Assembly: GCA_964643615.1 (NCBI GenBank)
Contig: CAZXTR010000011.1
Span: 1 to 26,589, forward strand
Origin: CAZXTR01 sp964643615
GTDB lineage: Bacteria > Pseudomonadota > Alphaproteobacteria > CAAHEQ01 > UBA3637
DNA: 26,589 bases
Direction of reading: 5' to 3'
Shown: piece after piece, positions 6,366 to 15,341 of the stretch
Layout of the letters: each line of letters starts with the position of its first letter
Numbering within the stretch: position 1 is the stretch's first letter
Made by a program: the position numbers and the translations under genes
Notes under the pieces: generated by a model
Databases searched by the model: none
What the model was told of the DNA's origin: nothing
Seen by the model: only the letters and a program-made list of their open reading frames with translations

Positions 6366-8354
6366 ATGACGGATTTATTTAATAAAACAACGCACGTTAC
6401 GGATTATTCGGCGAAGGATATAGAGGTCCTTGAAGGGTTAGAACCTATTCGCCGTCGTCCCGGTATGTATATTGGCGGCATTGATGAGCGTGCTTACCAC
6501 CATTTAGCGGCGGAAATCATCGATAATTCAATGGATGAAGCTGTGGCTGGGTTTGCCTCGATTATTACTGTTAAGCTTATGGCGGATGGATGTTTGTCGG
6601 TGAGTGATAATGGACGTGGCATCCCCGTTGATCCGCATCCAAAATACCCGGATAAATCAGCATTGGAGGTTATTGCGACAATGTTGCATTCGGGAGGAAA
6701 GTTTGGTGGAAAAGCTTATTCCGTTTCAGGGGGATTGCACGGGGTTGGTTTGTCTGTTGTAAATGCGCTGTCTTCGGCAATGGTTGTGGAAGTTTCTCGG
6801 CAAAAAAAAATATATCGCCAAGAATATAGTTGTGGCAATCCTTTGGCCCCGATTAAATGTGTTGGAGCAAGTTCTCATCAAACAGGGACAACCATTACGT
6901 TTATGCCTGATACAGCAATTTTTGGCGAAGTTACTCGATTTAAACCTTCTACTGTTTTTAAAATGGTTAAAACAAAGGCGTTTTTGTTTCGTGGGGTTGA
7001 AATTCATTTTATATGTGATGCTTCCTTGATAAAAGAAGGGGACACAACACCAACCGCTGCGGTTTTAAAATACCCAAACGGAATAGAGGATTATTTATCT
7101 TCTTTGGTGAAAGATGTGCCTTTGATTGCACCCCGTTTTTTTTCAGGGAAAGTGGATTTGCCAGATTGTTTAGGCTCTGTTGAGTGGGCAATAACTTGGC
7201 CCGAGCAAGGGTATGACCCGTTTTTGTATTCTTATTGTAATACGATCCCAACGCCTCAGGGTGGGAGTCATGAAACTGGTTTAAGGGCTGGTTTGACTAA
7301 AAGCTTTCGGGGATATGCTGAAATGGTTGGCTCTAGAAAGTCAGCAGAGATTACAGCTGATGATGTTTTGGGAACGGCAGATGTTATGTTATCCGTCTTT
7401 ATTAAGAGCCCTCAATTTCAAGGCCAAACAAAGGAAAAGCTTGCTTCGGTTGAGGCTGTTCGGTTGGTGGAAAATGCTGTTAAAGATCCTTTTGATCATT
7501 GGTTGTCGGCAGATACAAAAACGGCGAATTTGCTTTTGGATTATATCATTGAACGAGTCGAAGACAGACGGCGTCATAGAAAAACGCAAGAAACTTTACG
7601 TGCAAGTGCGACAAAGCGTCTGCGCTTGCCGGGGAAATTGGCCGATTGTTCTCATAAGTCTATTGAAGGGACTGAAATTTTTATAGTAGAGGGAGATTCG
7701 GCTGGCGGTTCAGCTAAACAAGCTAGAAATCGTGAAAAACAAGCTATTTTGCCGTTAAGGGGTAAAATTTTAAACGTGGCGAGCGCTTCAAGAGATAAAA
7801 TTTTAAGTAATCAAGAAATTAGTAATATAGCTGAAGCCTTAGGCTGTGGGGTTGGAGCGAAGTATGATGAAAATGCTTTGCGTTATGAAAAAATTATTGT
7901 GATGACAGATGCTGATGTTGATGGTGCGCATATTGCTTCTTTGTTGTTGACTTTCTTTTATCAAGAAATGCCTGAATTAATTCGTAATGGGCATGTATTT
8001 TTGGCTATGCCTCCGTTGTATCGGTTGACGGTTGGGGATAAATCAATTTACGCTAGTGATGATGAAGATAAAGAGCGATTGATCAAAACAGTTTTTAAAA
8101 ACTCTAAAAATGTAGAAGTAAGTCGGTTTAAAGGGTTGGGCGAAATGCCTCCTGCTCAATTAAAAGAAACGACAATGAACCCAAATTCACGGACTTTGAC
8201 GCGGGTTGTTTTGCCGTCTTTTAAAAACGAAGAAGCACAAGATGAAAATAACTTTACACATCAAATTGTTGCTCAATTAATGGGGGCTAATCCAGAAATG
8301 CGTTTTCGCTATATTCAAGCGCATGCAAAATTTGTTGAGAATTTAGATATTTAA
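6366..8354 (+). CDS. parE: DNA topoisomerase IV subunit B (ParE)
   Basis: The 662-residue ATPase subunit works with ParC to decatenate daughter chromosomes. The N-terminal GHKL ATPase motifs are 'EIIDNSMDEA' (50-59), 'DNGRGIP' (81-87) and 'GGLHGVGLSVVNALS' (122-136). The TOPRIM domain has 'VEGDSAGGSAKQ' (from residue 441) and 'DADVDGAH' (515-522). The C-terminus carries 'GLGEMPPAQLKETTMNP'. The length and the lack of the insertion seen in proteobacterial GyrB (about 800 aa) favour ParE over GyrB. It has its own promoter just upstream and no Shine-Dalgarno. A small exported-protein gene follows 14 bp after the stop. Confidence 0.93.
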   Translation: MTDLFNKTTHVTDYSAKDIEVLEGLEPIRRRPGMYIGGIDERAYHHLAAEIIDNSMDEAVAGFASIITVKLMADGCLSVSDNGRGIPVDPHPKYPDKSALEVIATMLHSGGKFGGKAYSVSGGLHGVGLSVVNALSSAMVVEVSRQKKIYRQEYSCGNPLAPIKCVGASSHQTGTTITFMPDTAIFGEVTRFKPSTVFKMVKTKAFLFRGVEIHFICDASLIKEGDTTPTAAVLKYPNGIEDYLSSLVKDVPLIAPRFFSGKVDLPDCLGSVEWAITWPEQGYDPFLYSYCNTIPTPQGGSHETGLRAGLTKSFRGYAEMVGSRKSAEITADDVLGTADVMLSVFIKSPQFQGQTKEKLASVEAVRLVENAVKDPFDHWLSADTKTANLLLDYIIERVEDRRRHRKTQETLRASATKRLRLPGKLADCSHKSIEGTEIFIVEGDSAGGSAKQARNREKQAILPLRGKILNVASASRDKILSNQEISNIAEALGCGVGAKYDENALRYEKIIVMTDADVDGAHIASLLLTFFYQEMPELIRNGHVFLAMPPLYRLTVGDKSIYASDDEDKERLIKTVFKNSKNVEVSRFKGLGEMPPAQLKETTMNPNSRTLTRVVLPSFKNEEAQDENNFTHQIVAQLMGANPEMRFRYIQAHAKFVENLDI

Positions 8355-8368
8355 TTATTGGAGGAAAT

Positions 8369-8869
8369 ATGAAGATTTTTACAATGTTGTTGTTTGTTTT
8401 ATTCCTTTCGTCGCCTTGCTTTTGCAAAGCAGGGAAAGGTCAAGTGTTTCGTTTAACTCAAGAGCAAATGGATTCTTTGATGAGCGTCTCTGTTTTTAAA
8501 GAATATAAGGGTGTGGATAAAATTATTATTTCTCTTCCTAACAATGAAGCCGAATGTCCCTTTACTCAAAAAGTTATTGAAACATTATCTGATTGGGCCC
8601 CTTCTTTTCAAAAGAAAATTGTTCAAATTTATCCACCTAGTAAGCTGGAAGGCTCTGTTGCGCAAGCAACTATTTTTAACGAATTGTGCCGTCATGTGTG
8701 TGTGATTGTTGAGAGTGAAAATCAAGTATTTGTTCCTGAATGGCAAATAGGAAAAGCTAAAAATGAAACTGAGTTGGAACGGGAAAACATTCGTTTATCT
8801 GGGCTTTTTGTCAAAGATATTGAAAAATTTGTTCAAAGTGTATTGGCTAATCCACAATCAAAAAAATAA
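8369..8869 (+). CDS. Unknown periplasmic protein with signal peptide
   Basis: The predicted product has 166 residues and no recognised family. The N-terminus MKIFTMLLFVLFLSSPCFCKAG is a clear Sec signal peptide; cysteines near the cleavage site do not form a normal lipobox. The mature part of about 145 residues alternates predicted strands and helices ('VDKIIISLP', 'AECPFTQKVIETLSDWAP', 'KKIVQIYPP', 'HVCVIVESENQVFVPEWQ'), an arrangement loosely like a thioredoxin fold. However, the cysteines (one in ECPF, two in LCRHVC) do not form CXXC. A good GGAGGAAAT ribosome-binding site precedes the ATG, and the gene lies 14 bp after parE, so the two are probably cotranscribed. An AT-rich AAAGGCCTTT palindrome sits just after the stop but is too short to call a terminator. 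Confidence 0.75.
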   Translation: MKIFTMLLFVLFLSSPCFCKAGKGQVFRLTQEQMDSLMSVSVFKEYKGVDKIIISLPNNEAECPFTQKVIETLSDWAPSFQKKIVQIYPPSKLEGSVAQATIFNELCRHVCVIVESENQVFVPEWQIGKAKNETELERENIRLSGLFVKDIEKFVQSVLANPQSKK

Positions 8870-8900
8870 AGGCCTTTTTATCGTTTTTTAAAGATAATAC

Positions 8901-8928
8901 TTGAAAAAAAATGAATTTATGCTAGAAG
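8901..8928 (+). promoter_or_regulatory. Candidate promoter of the tpiA-secG-kdsA-eno operon
   Basis: TTGAAA (8901-8906), a 16-bp spacer and TAGAAG (8923-8928), with TG one base before the -10 (extended -10). It is the best candidate in the 95-bp gap before tpiA. Confidence 0.4.
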
Positions 8929-8964
8929 AAAAAAAGTTGTTTAATCTCTGTAAGGAAAAATCAA

Positions 8965-9720
8965 ATGAGAAGAAAATTAATTGCTGGTAACTGGAAAATG
9001 AATGGTTTGAAGCAAGAGGCCATTGCTTTGTCTGGGCAAATATCCAATTTTTATGCCCGATTGCAGAATCCTTCTTTTGATATGTTTATTGCTCCTCCAT
9101 TTACGATGTTGGATACGGTTGTTAAAATCGTTGGTGCTTCGGGGGTTGTCGTTGGTGCGCAAGATTGTTCAGTATATGATTTTGGAGCATATACGGGGGA
9201 TATTAGCCCCTCTATGATTAAGGATTTGGGATGCAAAGGTGTTATTGTTGGACATTCTGAGCGCCGCATTAATCACAATGAAACAAGTGAAGACGTTCAT
9301 ACAAAGGCTGTCGCAGCTTTGCAAGCAGGATTAAAGGTTATTATTTGTGTGGGGGAAACGTTGCGTGAGCGGACTATCGGTAAGACTTTGGAGGTTGTTT
9401 CTGACCAAATTAAAGCGTCTGTTCCTTTGGATGCTGAGGCAGGGCAAGTTGTTATTGCTTATGAACCTGTATGGGCTATTGGTACGGGTCGTACGCCAAC
9501 ACCTGAAGAGGTTCAAAAAGTTCATGCTTTTATTCGAGATGTTTTAGGTGGTTTGTTTGGGCAAGCAACAGCCTCTACGATACAAATTTTGTATGGAGGT
9601 TCTGTAAAGCCAGACAATGCTTCGCTTTTGTTGTCTTTGCCAGATGTTGATGGCGCTTTGATTGGTGGAGCAAGTTTAAAAGCAGAAGAATTTTCGGCAA
9701 TTGCTCAAACTTTGAAATAA
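8965..9720 (+). CDS. tpiA: Triosephosphate isomerase
   Basis: This 251-residue TIM-barrel enzyme interconverts dihydroxyacetone phosphate and glyceraldehyde 3-phosphate in the cytoplasm. The active-site residues are visible: Lys11 in 'GNWKMNG', His97 in 'VGHSERR' and Glu167 in 'AYEPVWAIGTG'. The phosphate-binding 'YGGSVKPDN' and 'GALIGGASL' are near the C-terminus. Length is normal. The ATG at 8965 has TAAGGAAAA upstream. It is the first gene of a tightly packed operon with secG, kdsA and eno, an alphaproteobacterial order that usually also contains pyrG. Confidence 0.98.
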   Translation: MRRKLIAGNWKMNGLKQEAIALSGQISNFYARLQNPSFDMFIAPPFTMLDTVVKIVGASGVVVGAQDCSVYDFGAYTGDISPSMIKDLGCKGVIVGHSERRINHNETSEDVHTKAVAALQAGLKVIICVGETLRERTIGKTLEVVSDQIKASVPLDAEAGQVVIAYEPVWAIGTGRTPTPEEVQKVHAFIRDVLGGLFGQATASTIQILYGGSVKPDNASLLLSLPDVDGALIGGASLKAEEFSAIAQTLK

Positions 9721-9729
9721 GGAAAAGAA

Positions 9730-10074
9730 ATGCAAACAATCATTTTAGTCGTTCATATTATTTTAGCTGTTTTTTTGGTAGGATTGGTTTTGTTGCAACG
9801 TTCCGAAGGGGGTGCTTTGGGTGGTCTTGGTGGAGGAACGGGGGCAAACTTTATGACGGGCAGGGCTGTTGGAAATATGTTGACACGAATGACGGCTATT
9901 GTTGCGGGTCTTTTTGTTTTAACAAGCTTGACTTTGGGAATTTTGGCGAAAAGAGACGTTCGTCATGAAAGTTTATTGGTGGATGTTCCTGTGACGAGCA
10001 TCCCTATTGAACAAGAAACGGTTCCTACGTCAATACCTGCTGCAGTTCCAGATTCTTCCAATGGTGCAAAATAA
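9730..10074 (+). CDS. secG: Preprotein translocase subunit SecG
   Basis: This 114-residue small inner-membrane subunit of the SecYEG channel assists SecA-driven export. It has two transmembrane helices (residues about 3-22 and 53-74) joined by the conserved cytoplasmic loop 'LLQRSEGGALGGLGGGTG'. The hydrophilic tail after residue 80 is variable and Pro/Val-rich, as is usual. It begins nine bases after tpiA with AAGGAAAAG as ribosome-binding site, so it belongs to the same operon. Confidence 0.95.
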   Translation: MQTIILVVHIILAVFLVGLVLLQRSEGGALGGLGGGTGANFMTGRAVGNMLTRMTAIVAGLFVLTSLTLGILAKRDVRHESLLVDVPVTSIPIEQETVPTSIPAAVPDSSNGAK

Positions 10075-10083
10075 AGGTATCTT

Positions 10084-10908
10084 ATGACAAAGCATGTTTG
10101 CATTGGTGATGTTACTTTTGGTAACGATTTACCTTTCGTGTTGATTGCCGGTCCATGCCAAATGGAAAGTCGTGAACATGGGCTTGAAATGGCGGAAGCT
10201 TTAGTGAAGCTGACGCGTTCGTTGGGTGTTCCATTTGTGTTTAAAGCTTCTTTTGATAAAGCGAACAGAACGTCAATTAATGGTGCGCGTGGTATGGGTA
10301 TGGATAAATGTTTGCAAGCGTTTTGTGAAATTAAATCAAAATGGGGATGTTTAGTTTTAACAGATGTGCACGAAGTTTTTCAATGTGCTCCAGTAGCTGA
10401 AGTTGTAGACATTCTTCAAATTCCAGCGTTTTTATGTCGTCAAACGGATTTAGTTGTCGCTGCTGGACGGACGGGAAAGACGGTAAATGTAAAAAAAGGA
10501 CAATTTTTGGCTCCTTGGGAAATGAAAAATGTTGTTTCTAAAGTTGAAAGTACAGGAAATCAGCACATTCTTTTGACCGAAAGAGGTGTCTCTTTTGGTT
10601 ATAATACATTGGTTGTTGATATGCGCTCTTTGCCGATTATGGCACAAACAGGTTATCCTGTGATTATTGATGCGACACATGCCGTTCAACAACCTGGGGG
10701 GCAAGGGACTTCAAGTGGCGGGCAACGTGAATTTGCTCCTGTGATCGCAAATGCTGCTGTAGCAGCAGGCGTTTCTGGTGTGTTTATGGAAACACATGCA
10801 AATCCAGATGCTGCACCCTCGGATGGAGCGAATATGATTAAGTTGTCTGATATGCAGAAAATTTTGAGAAAAATCATTGCCTTTGACAAGGTTGCCAAAG
10901 GTTTGTAG
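10084..10908 (+). CDS. kdsA: 3-deoxy-8-phosphooctulonate synthase (KDO-8-P synthase)
   Basis: The 274-residue enzyme condenses phosphoenolpyruvate with arabinose 5-phosphate to Kdo-8-phosphate, the committed step to the Kdo of LPS. Its presence indicates a Gram-negative outer membrane with lipid A-Kdo core. The N-terminal 'LIAGPCQMES' has Cys25 where metal-independent enzymes such as E. coli KdsA have Asn, so this is predicted to be the metal-dependent class. 'KASFDKANRTS', 'LTDVH', 'CRQTDL' and 'DATHAVQQPGG' are further conserved blocks. It follows secG by nine bases. PyrG, commonly found between secG/kdsA and eno, is absent. Enolase next door makes the phosphoenolpyruvate substrate. Confidence 0.96.
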   Translation: MTKHVCIGDVTFGNDLPFVLIAGPCQMESREHGLEMAEALVKLTRSLGVPFVFKASFDKANRTSINGARGMGMDKCLQAFCEIKSKWGCLVLTDVHEVFQCAPVAEVVDILQIPAFLCRQTDLVVAAGRTGKTVNVKKGQFLAPWEMKNVVSKVESTGNQHILLTERGVSFGYNTLVVDMRSLPIMAQTGYPVIIDATHAVQQPGGQGTSSGGQREFAPVIANAAVAAGVSGVFMETHANPDAAPSDGANMIKLSDMQKILRKIIAFDKVAKGL

Positions 10909-10933
10909 TGGTCTTTAAAGAAAGGAAAAATAA

Positions 10934-12217
10934 ATGACGGAAATTATTGATATTCAAGCAAGAGAAGTCTTGGATTCCAGGGGAACTCCAACAGTAGAGG
11001 TAGATGTTGCTTTGGAAGATGGTTCTTTCGGACGTGCGGCGGTTCCTAGTGGTGCGTCTACAGGGGCGCATGAAGCGGTTGAATTACGTGATGGCGATAA
11101 AGGTCGTTTTAATGGCAAGGGTGTTTTAAAAGCTGTTGAATCTGTGAATGGTGAAATTTATGATGCTGTTGTCGGGATGGACGCCGAATCTCAAATGGAA
11201 ATCGATCAAACGATGATTCATTTGGATGGTACGGAAAACAAAGGTCGTTTAGGTGCAAATGCTATTTTAGGTGTTTCCTTGGCAACCGCCAAAGCAGCCG
11301 CCGAATCTGTAGGGCTTCCTTTGTATCGTTATATTGGTGGTACGTTCGCGCATGTTTTGCCAACTCCAATGATGAATATTTTAAACGGAGGAAAACATGC
11401 GGACAATCCAATTGATATTCAAGAATTTATGATTATGCCTGTATCTGCACCATGTGTGGCTGAAGCTGTGCGTATGGGGGCCGAAGTGTTTCAAGCTTTG
11501 AAGTCTAATTTGAAAAAAGCTGGAATGAATACAAACGTTGGCGATGAAGGTGGTTTCGCACCTAATATCGGTTCGGCAAAAGAAGCATTGGATTTTATTG
11601 TAAAATCTATTGAAACCGCAGGATATAAGGCTGGCGAAGATGTTGTTTTGGCTTTAGATGCTGCAGCTAGCGAATTTTACCACGATGGTCAATATGATAT
11701 GAAGGGTGAAGGTAAAGTGTTTACGTCGGAACAAATTGTTCAATATTATGCTGATTTGAAGGCGAATTTTCCGATCATGTCATTGGAAGATGGGATAGCT
11801 GAAGACGATTGGGAAGGTTGGAAGATGTTGACTGAAACTTTGGGTGGCAAAATGCAACTAGTGGGCGACGATTTGTTTGTGACGAATTCAAAGCGATTGT
11901 CTGTGGGAATTGAAAAAGGTGTTGCTAATTCTATTTTGGTTAAAGTTAACCAAATTGGTTCTTTAACAGAAACTTTAGATGCCGTGAATATGGCCCATCG
12001 CGCGGGGTATACAGCGGTGTTGTCTCATCGTTCTGGGGAAACAGAAGATTCAACTATCGCCGATATAGCAGTTGCGACGAACTGTGGACAAATTAAAACA
12101 GGTTCTATGAGTCGTTCAGACCGTATGGCTAAGTACAATCAATTGATTCGGATAGAACAAGAATTAGATGCGACTTCTAAATATGCAGGAAAATCTATTT
12201 TTTCCAGGTTTAAATAG
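10934..12217 (+). CDS. eno: Enolase
   Basis: The 427-residue enzyme converts 2-phosphoglycerate to phosphoenolpyruvate and is often also part of the RNA degradosome. The N-terminal domain carries 'AREVLDSRGTPTVEVDV' and 'PSGASTGAHEAVELRDGD'. The barrel has 'GDEGGFAPN', metal-binding acids in 'LALDAAASEF', 'SLEDGIAEDDW' and 'LVGDDLFVTN', the lysine in 'ILVKVNQIG', and the substrate-binding 'SHRSGETEDSTIADIAV'. The length is standard. AAGAAAGGAAAA precedes the ATG. It is the last gene of the tpiA operon and is followed within 18 bp by a strong terminator. Confidence 0.98.
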   Translation: MTEIIDIQAREVLDSRGTPTVEVDVALEDGSFGRAAVPSGASTGAHEAVELRDGDKGRFNGKGVLKAVESVNGEIYDAVVGMDAESQMEIDQTMIHLDGTENKGRLGANAILGVSLATAKAAAESVGLPLYRYIGGTFAHVLPTPMMNILNGGKHADNPIDIQEFMIMPVSAPCVAEAVRMGAEVFQALKSNLKKAGMNTNVGDEGGFAPNIGSAKEALDFIVKSIETAGYKAGEDVVLALDAAASEFYHDGQYDMKGEGKVFTSEQIVQYYADLKANFPIMSLEDGIAEDDWEGWKMLTETLGGKMQLVGDDLFVTNSKRLSVGIEKGVANSILVKVNQIGSLTETLDAVNMAHRAGYTAVLSHRSGETEDSTIADIAVATNCGQIKTGSMSRSDRMAKYNQLIRIEQELDATSKYAGKSIFSRFK

Positions 12218-12234
12218 TTTGCGATGAAATAGGT

Positions 12235-12271
12235 AAAGCCTCTCCTTGAATTTTAAAGGAGAGGCTTTTTT
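12235..12271 (+). terminator. Rho-independent terminator of the tpiA-eno operon
   Basis: A perfect 13-bp stem, AAAGCCTCTCCTT (12235-12247) with AAGGAGAGGCTTT (12256-12268), an 8-nt loop and a T6 run. It lies 18 bp after the eno stop codon. Confidence 0.93.
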
Positions 12272-12414
12272 GTGAAAATGTATTTTTTGTAAAGAAATCT
12301 GGCGTTATGTAGGGCTATATACAGATGTATGTTTTGCGATTTTTTTTTGCTTGAGTTTTTTTATAATTTTCCGTACACTATAAGAGTTTTTAACATAAAA
12401 GAAGGCCCCAAAAA

Positions 12415-12861
12415 ATGAAAAATGAAGAAATTTTACAAGGTATGCTTGCATCAGGAGAGCGATTCTTTTGGCAAGTAACGGGGTCTATCCGCGATTGGAA
12501 ATATAATCCTTTGTATTGGGCGCTTGCTTTATTTTCTTTTGGGTTATTTTTGTTTGCTCTTTATTTATATCGCACCTATTCCTATTATGTATTGACGTCA
12601 ACTCGATTGATTGTTATTTCTGGCATTTTAGGGCGAAAAGTAGACGAAATCGAATTGTTCCGTATTATTGATAGTAAAACAACCCAAACGTTGGTTGATA
12701 GGTGGGCAAATTTAGGCAATATTCAAATTTCCTCTACGGATAGAACGGGAGTTGCATTGATGAAAAAAATTCCTGAGCCTCATTTAGTTCGTGATGCGTT
12801 ACGCCAAGCATATACGGAAGCTCGTAGCCAGCGTGGTACTGTTGTTTTGGAACAATCCTAA
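12415..12861 (+). CDS. Membrane-anchored bacterial PH-domain protein (DUF304/YdbS-like)
   Basis: The 148-residue product has one or two N-terminal membrane helices (residues about 38-60, 'WALALFSFGLFLFALYLY'). They are followed by a small beta-rich bacterial PH domain: 'YYVLTSTRLIVISGILGRKVDEIELFRIIDSKT' is the signature of the family, then 'LGNIQISSTD'. Such proteins are membrane-associated and of unknown role. AAGAAGG precedes the ATG. The gene stands alone between the eno terminator and the convergent virB4, with only three bases between the two stop codons. A TATAAT hexamer at 12362-12367 could be its -10, but I see no good -35. No link to the secretion system is shown. Confidence 0.82.
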   Translation: MKNEEILQGMLASGERFFWQVTGSIRDWKYNPLYWALALFSFGLFLFALYLYRTYSYYVLTSTRLIVISGILGRKVDEIELFRIIDSKTTQTLVDRWANLGNIQISSTDRTGVALMKKIPEPHLVRDALRQAYTEARSQRGTVVLEQS

Positions 12862-12864
12862 TTT

Positions 12865-15330
12865 TTAAACATTTTGCAGATAGGTATCAATGAATTTTTC
12901 TGGTGTTCTTTGTAGTTGTGCTTTTAATTGTTCTGCCAATAACACGTCTTTGTTTCCTGAAGAATAAATCTTAAGTAATGGTCCTAATCCGCCCAAATCC
13001 ACGTCAAGAATAACTGATTCGTGAATGGCTGGACGGCTGATCAATATGGCGTATTTGTGATCCGCAAATTCACGTCCCAAAATGAAATTCATTTCGCGAG
13101 GACTAAGGTTCCAACTGGCATAATCTGCTTCGTTCGCTTGAGGATTCCTGAAGAAAATAACTGTTTGGCACTGCCCACGAATAATATCGCCTAAACCATG
13201 CGTATCCAAAAATCTGGGTTGTTGGAATGCGCATAAGAATGCTTGACGTTTTTTTCGTCCTTCGCGTAAACCAACGATAAAACTGTCTTTGAACATAGGG
13301 TGTTCTAACATGGGTGCCGTTTCGTCAATCATAATCATGGAGGGGGTTCCTTTTGCGCTGGCCACCATATGAATGCGGTGCATCAAATAGCTTATCACTG
13401 CTGGAGCTAAAACCCCATCTTGGAATACAGTCGTAAAATCAAACGCCATATAGGGATGTGAAGACATATCTAAATTGTCTTCGGTCGAATTGAAAATAAG
13501 TCCATATTGTTCATTGTTAATCCAACGCTCTAATTGTGTGCGCATCTTGCCAGGCCGACTTTCGTTTCCCGCTTGTTGCGATGGAGCAGAAAAACATGCT
13601 TTGTATAAATTTTTTAACTGTCTTTCTTCTGGGCGCAAATATTCATAAGCGGTTGTGACAGCTCGCGCAATTTCTTGTTCCGAAAGAGGATCTGTTCCAC
13701 CTGTAATATCCCGTATCCACGTACGTAAAAAAGCGCGATTTTCGGGTTTATCAGCCATGGCAAAAGGATTAAGCGTTGTGGCGCCTTCTCCTCCATCAAA
13801 ACGAATGTAAGGTGCGTTTAAAGCTAGTGCAAATACTTTTGCACCGTTATTTCTGTCAAAGAAATACACATTTAAATCAGGGAAGCGCATTGCTTGCCCT
13901 GCCAAAAATGAAAACAGAGTCGTTTTGCCTTGTCCCGTAGGCCCAATTAATGCTGTATGCGCAACGGCATAAGGTTCCGAAGAAACGTGAAATTGAAATG
14001 CATAAGAAGTTCCCATAATTGTTTTAAAATAAGAAATAGGCCCTTCTCCCCAATCAGACTTTAAAAGACCTGAAGCTGTTCTGTCTAAAGAAATTGCACA
14101 TGCAACGACGCGGGATAAATATAAAAATGTCTTTGGATAAACTTCATATGTTGGAAATTGTGAAAAGAAAACAGCTTGAGTCGCCCATCCTTCACGCACT
14201 GGCGTGACATTATAAAAACGACAAATACGTTCAACTTCCTCCTGTCCAAAAAGAAGCTCTTCTTTTGTATCGCCAAAAATGTAAATGGACATCGCGTATT
14301 GATTTAATGTTTGAGAGTCTGTATCTGATCTGTCCAACATTTGCATTGCCGAATCGTATTGTGCATGAACGCCAAGTGATGGGCTTGTAATACGAGCTTG
14401 CCACATTTGTTGCATCAACAAAGCGTTGGCTTTGACATAGTTTATGGCTTGGATGTTATGGGTAATGTTTAATTCAACATCAATCGCCAAAAGGTCTGCA
14501 ATCATTTGTTCGTCCATAAAATCCCCTGGTTTACGAATTCCTATTGCGATGCATAATTTTTCTTTGTTTCCTGCGAAAAAACGAATAATTCCTTCGTCTT
14601 TTGTGAAGTGGATGTAATCTGATGTTAAAAGGGAATTTAATTCATCTTTTTGCTCAAAACCAATGACAGGTTTTGGGCGTGTTAAAGGACTGACCAATTG
14701 TCCAAAAAGCCAAAAAGGGCTTTTGTCTTGATGTTTATGTGGCGTTTTTTCTGAAATCAGTACAGGGTGATAAGCATCTAAAATAGCCAACAGAGATTGA
14801 GTCGCTTGGTTTAAATCCTTTAGCGCGTTTTTACGATCATTGACGGATAAAATAATATAATGCTTGTTGCGATAAATACGATTCAAACTTCTAATCCATG
14901 TTGTCGATATTTTTTGTAACAAAGGGTCTTTGTGAGTATTCCGTTCAGAAAGAGGAATTTTTTCACGGATTGTAATAATGCGTGATGTAATTTCTATTTC
15001 AGCCATCGAATCTATCCATTGTTTCCTTAACTCCAACAAGGCAGATTTGTCTTCGTTTTGAAGAAGAGCTGTATCTGCTCCTCTAATTTCAAAGACTCGT
15101 GCGATAGAGCCATTTTTACAATAAATTGTTGCACCATCTTTATCTAATCTGGAAAAGGGTAAAAAATCGGCGACTCTTGTTTCTTGTGGATGTGGTAAAA
15201 TCCACTCGCCTAATTTCGTTGCAATTAATGCTGCAAAGGCAATAGCGCTAAAGACGCCGACTAAAATGACGCTCGTATCTGCGGATTGAGCGGTATTGAC
15301 TAACATTGATAAAATACTGGTTTCATCCAT
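12865..15330 (-). CDS. virB4: Type IV secretion system ATPase VirB4
   Basis: This 821-residue AAA+/RecA-like ATPase powers pilus assembly and substrate transfer at the inner-membrane base of a T4SS. A single N-terminal membrane segment (about 19-40) precedes the CagE/TrbE/VirB4-type domain. Walker A is 'GPTGQGKT' (463-470) and Walker B 'MIMIDE' (665-670); further conserved blocks are 'FFDRNNGAKVF', 'LNPF' and 'CQTVIFFRNP' in the C-terminal domain. Both nucleotide-binding motifs are intact and the length is typical. The start is supported by AAGGAAAA upstream, 11 bp after virB3. Transcribed with virB3 from the promoter near 15660-15686. The gene ends tail-to-tail with the PH-domain gene without a visible terminator. 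Confidence 0.93.
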   Translation of the reverse strand: MDETSILSMLVNTAQSADTSVILVGVFSAIAFAALIATKLGEWILPHPQETRVADFLPFSRLDKDGATIYCKNGSIARVFEIRGADTALLQNEDKSALLELRKQWIDSMAEIEITSRIITIREKIPLSERNTHKDPLLQKISTTWIRSLNRIYRNKHYIILSVNDRKNALKDLNQATQSLLAILDAYHPVLISEKTPHKHQDKSPFWLFGQLVSPLTRPKPVIGFEQKDELNSLLTSDYIHFTKDEGIIRFFAGNKEKLCIAIGIRKPGDFMDEQMIADLLAIDVELNITHNIQAINYVKANALLMQQMWQARITSPSLGVHAQYDSAMQMLDRSDTDSQTLNQYAMSIYIFGDTKEELLFGQEEVERICRFYNVTPVREGWATQAVFFSQFPTYEVYPKTFLYLSRVVACAISLDRTASGLLKSDWGEGPISYFKTIMGTSYAFQFHVSSEPYAVAHTALIGPTGQGKTTLFSFLAGQAMRFPDLNVYFFDRNNGAKVFALALNAPYIRFDGGEGATTLNPFAMADKPENRAFLRTWIRDITGGTDPLSEQEIARAVTTAYEYLRPEERQLKNLYKACFSAPSQQAGNESRPGKMRTQLERWINNEQYGLIFNSTEDNLDMSSHPYMAFDFTTVFQDGVLAPAVISYLMHRIHMVASAKGTPSMIMIDETAPMLEHPMFKDSFIVGLREGRKKRQAFLCAFQQPRFLDTHGLGDIIRGQCQTVIFFRNPQANEADYASWNLSPREMNFILGREFADHKYAILISRPAIHESVILDVDLGGLGPLLKIYSSGNKDVLLAEQLKAQLQRTPEKFIDTYLQNV

Positions 15331-15341
15331 CTTTATTTTCC

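Noticed and set aside
6366..8354. Call as gyrB instead of parE
   Set aside because: The length of 662 residues and lack of the long C-terminal insertion fit ParE. A search for a separate gyrB would settle it.
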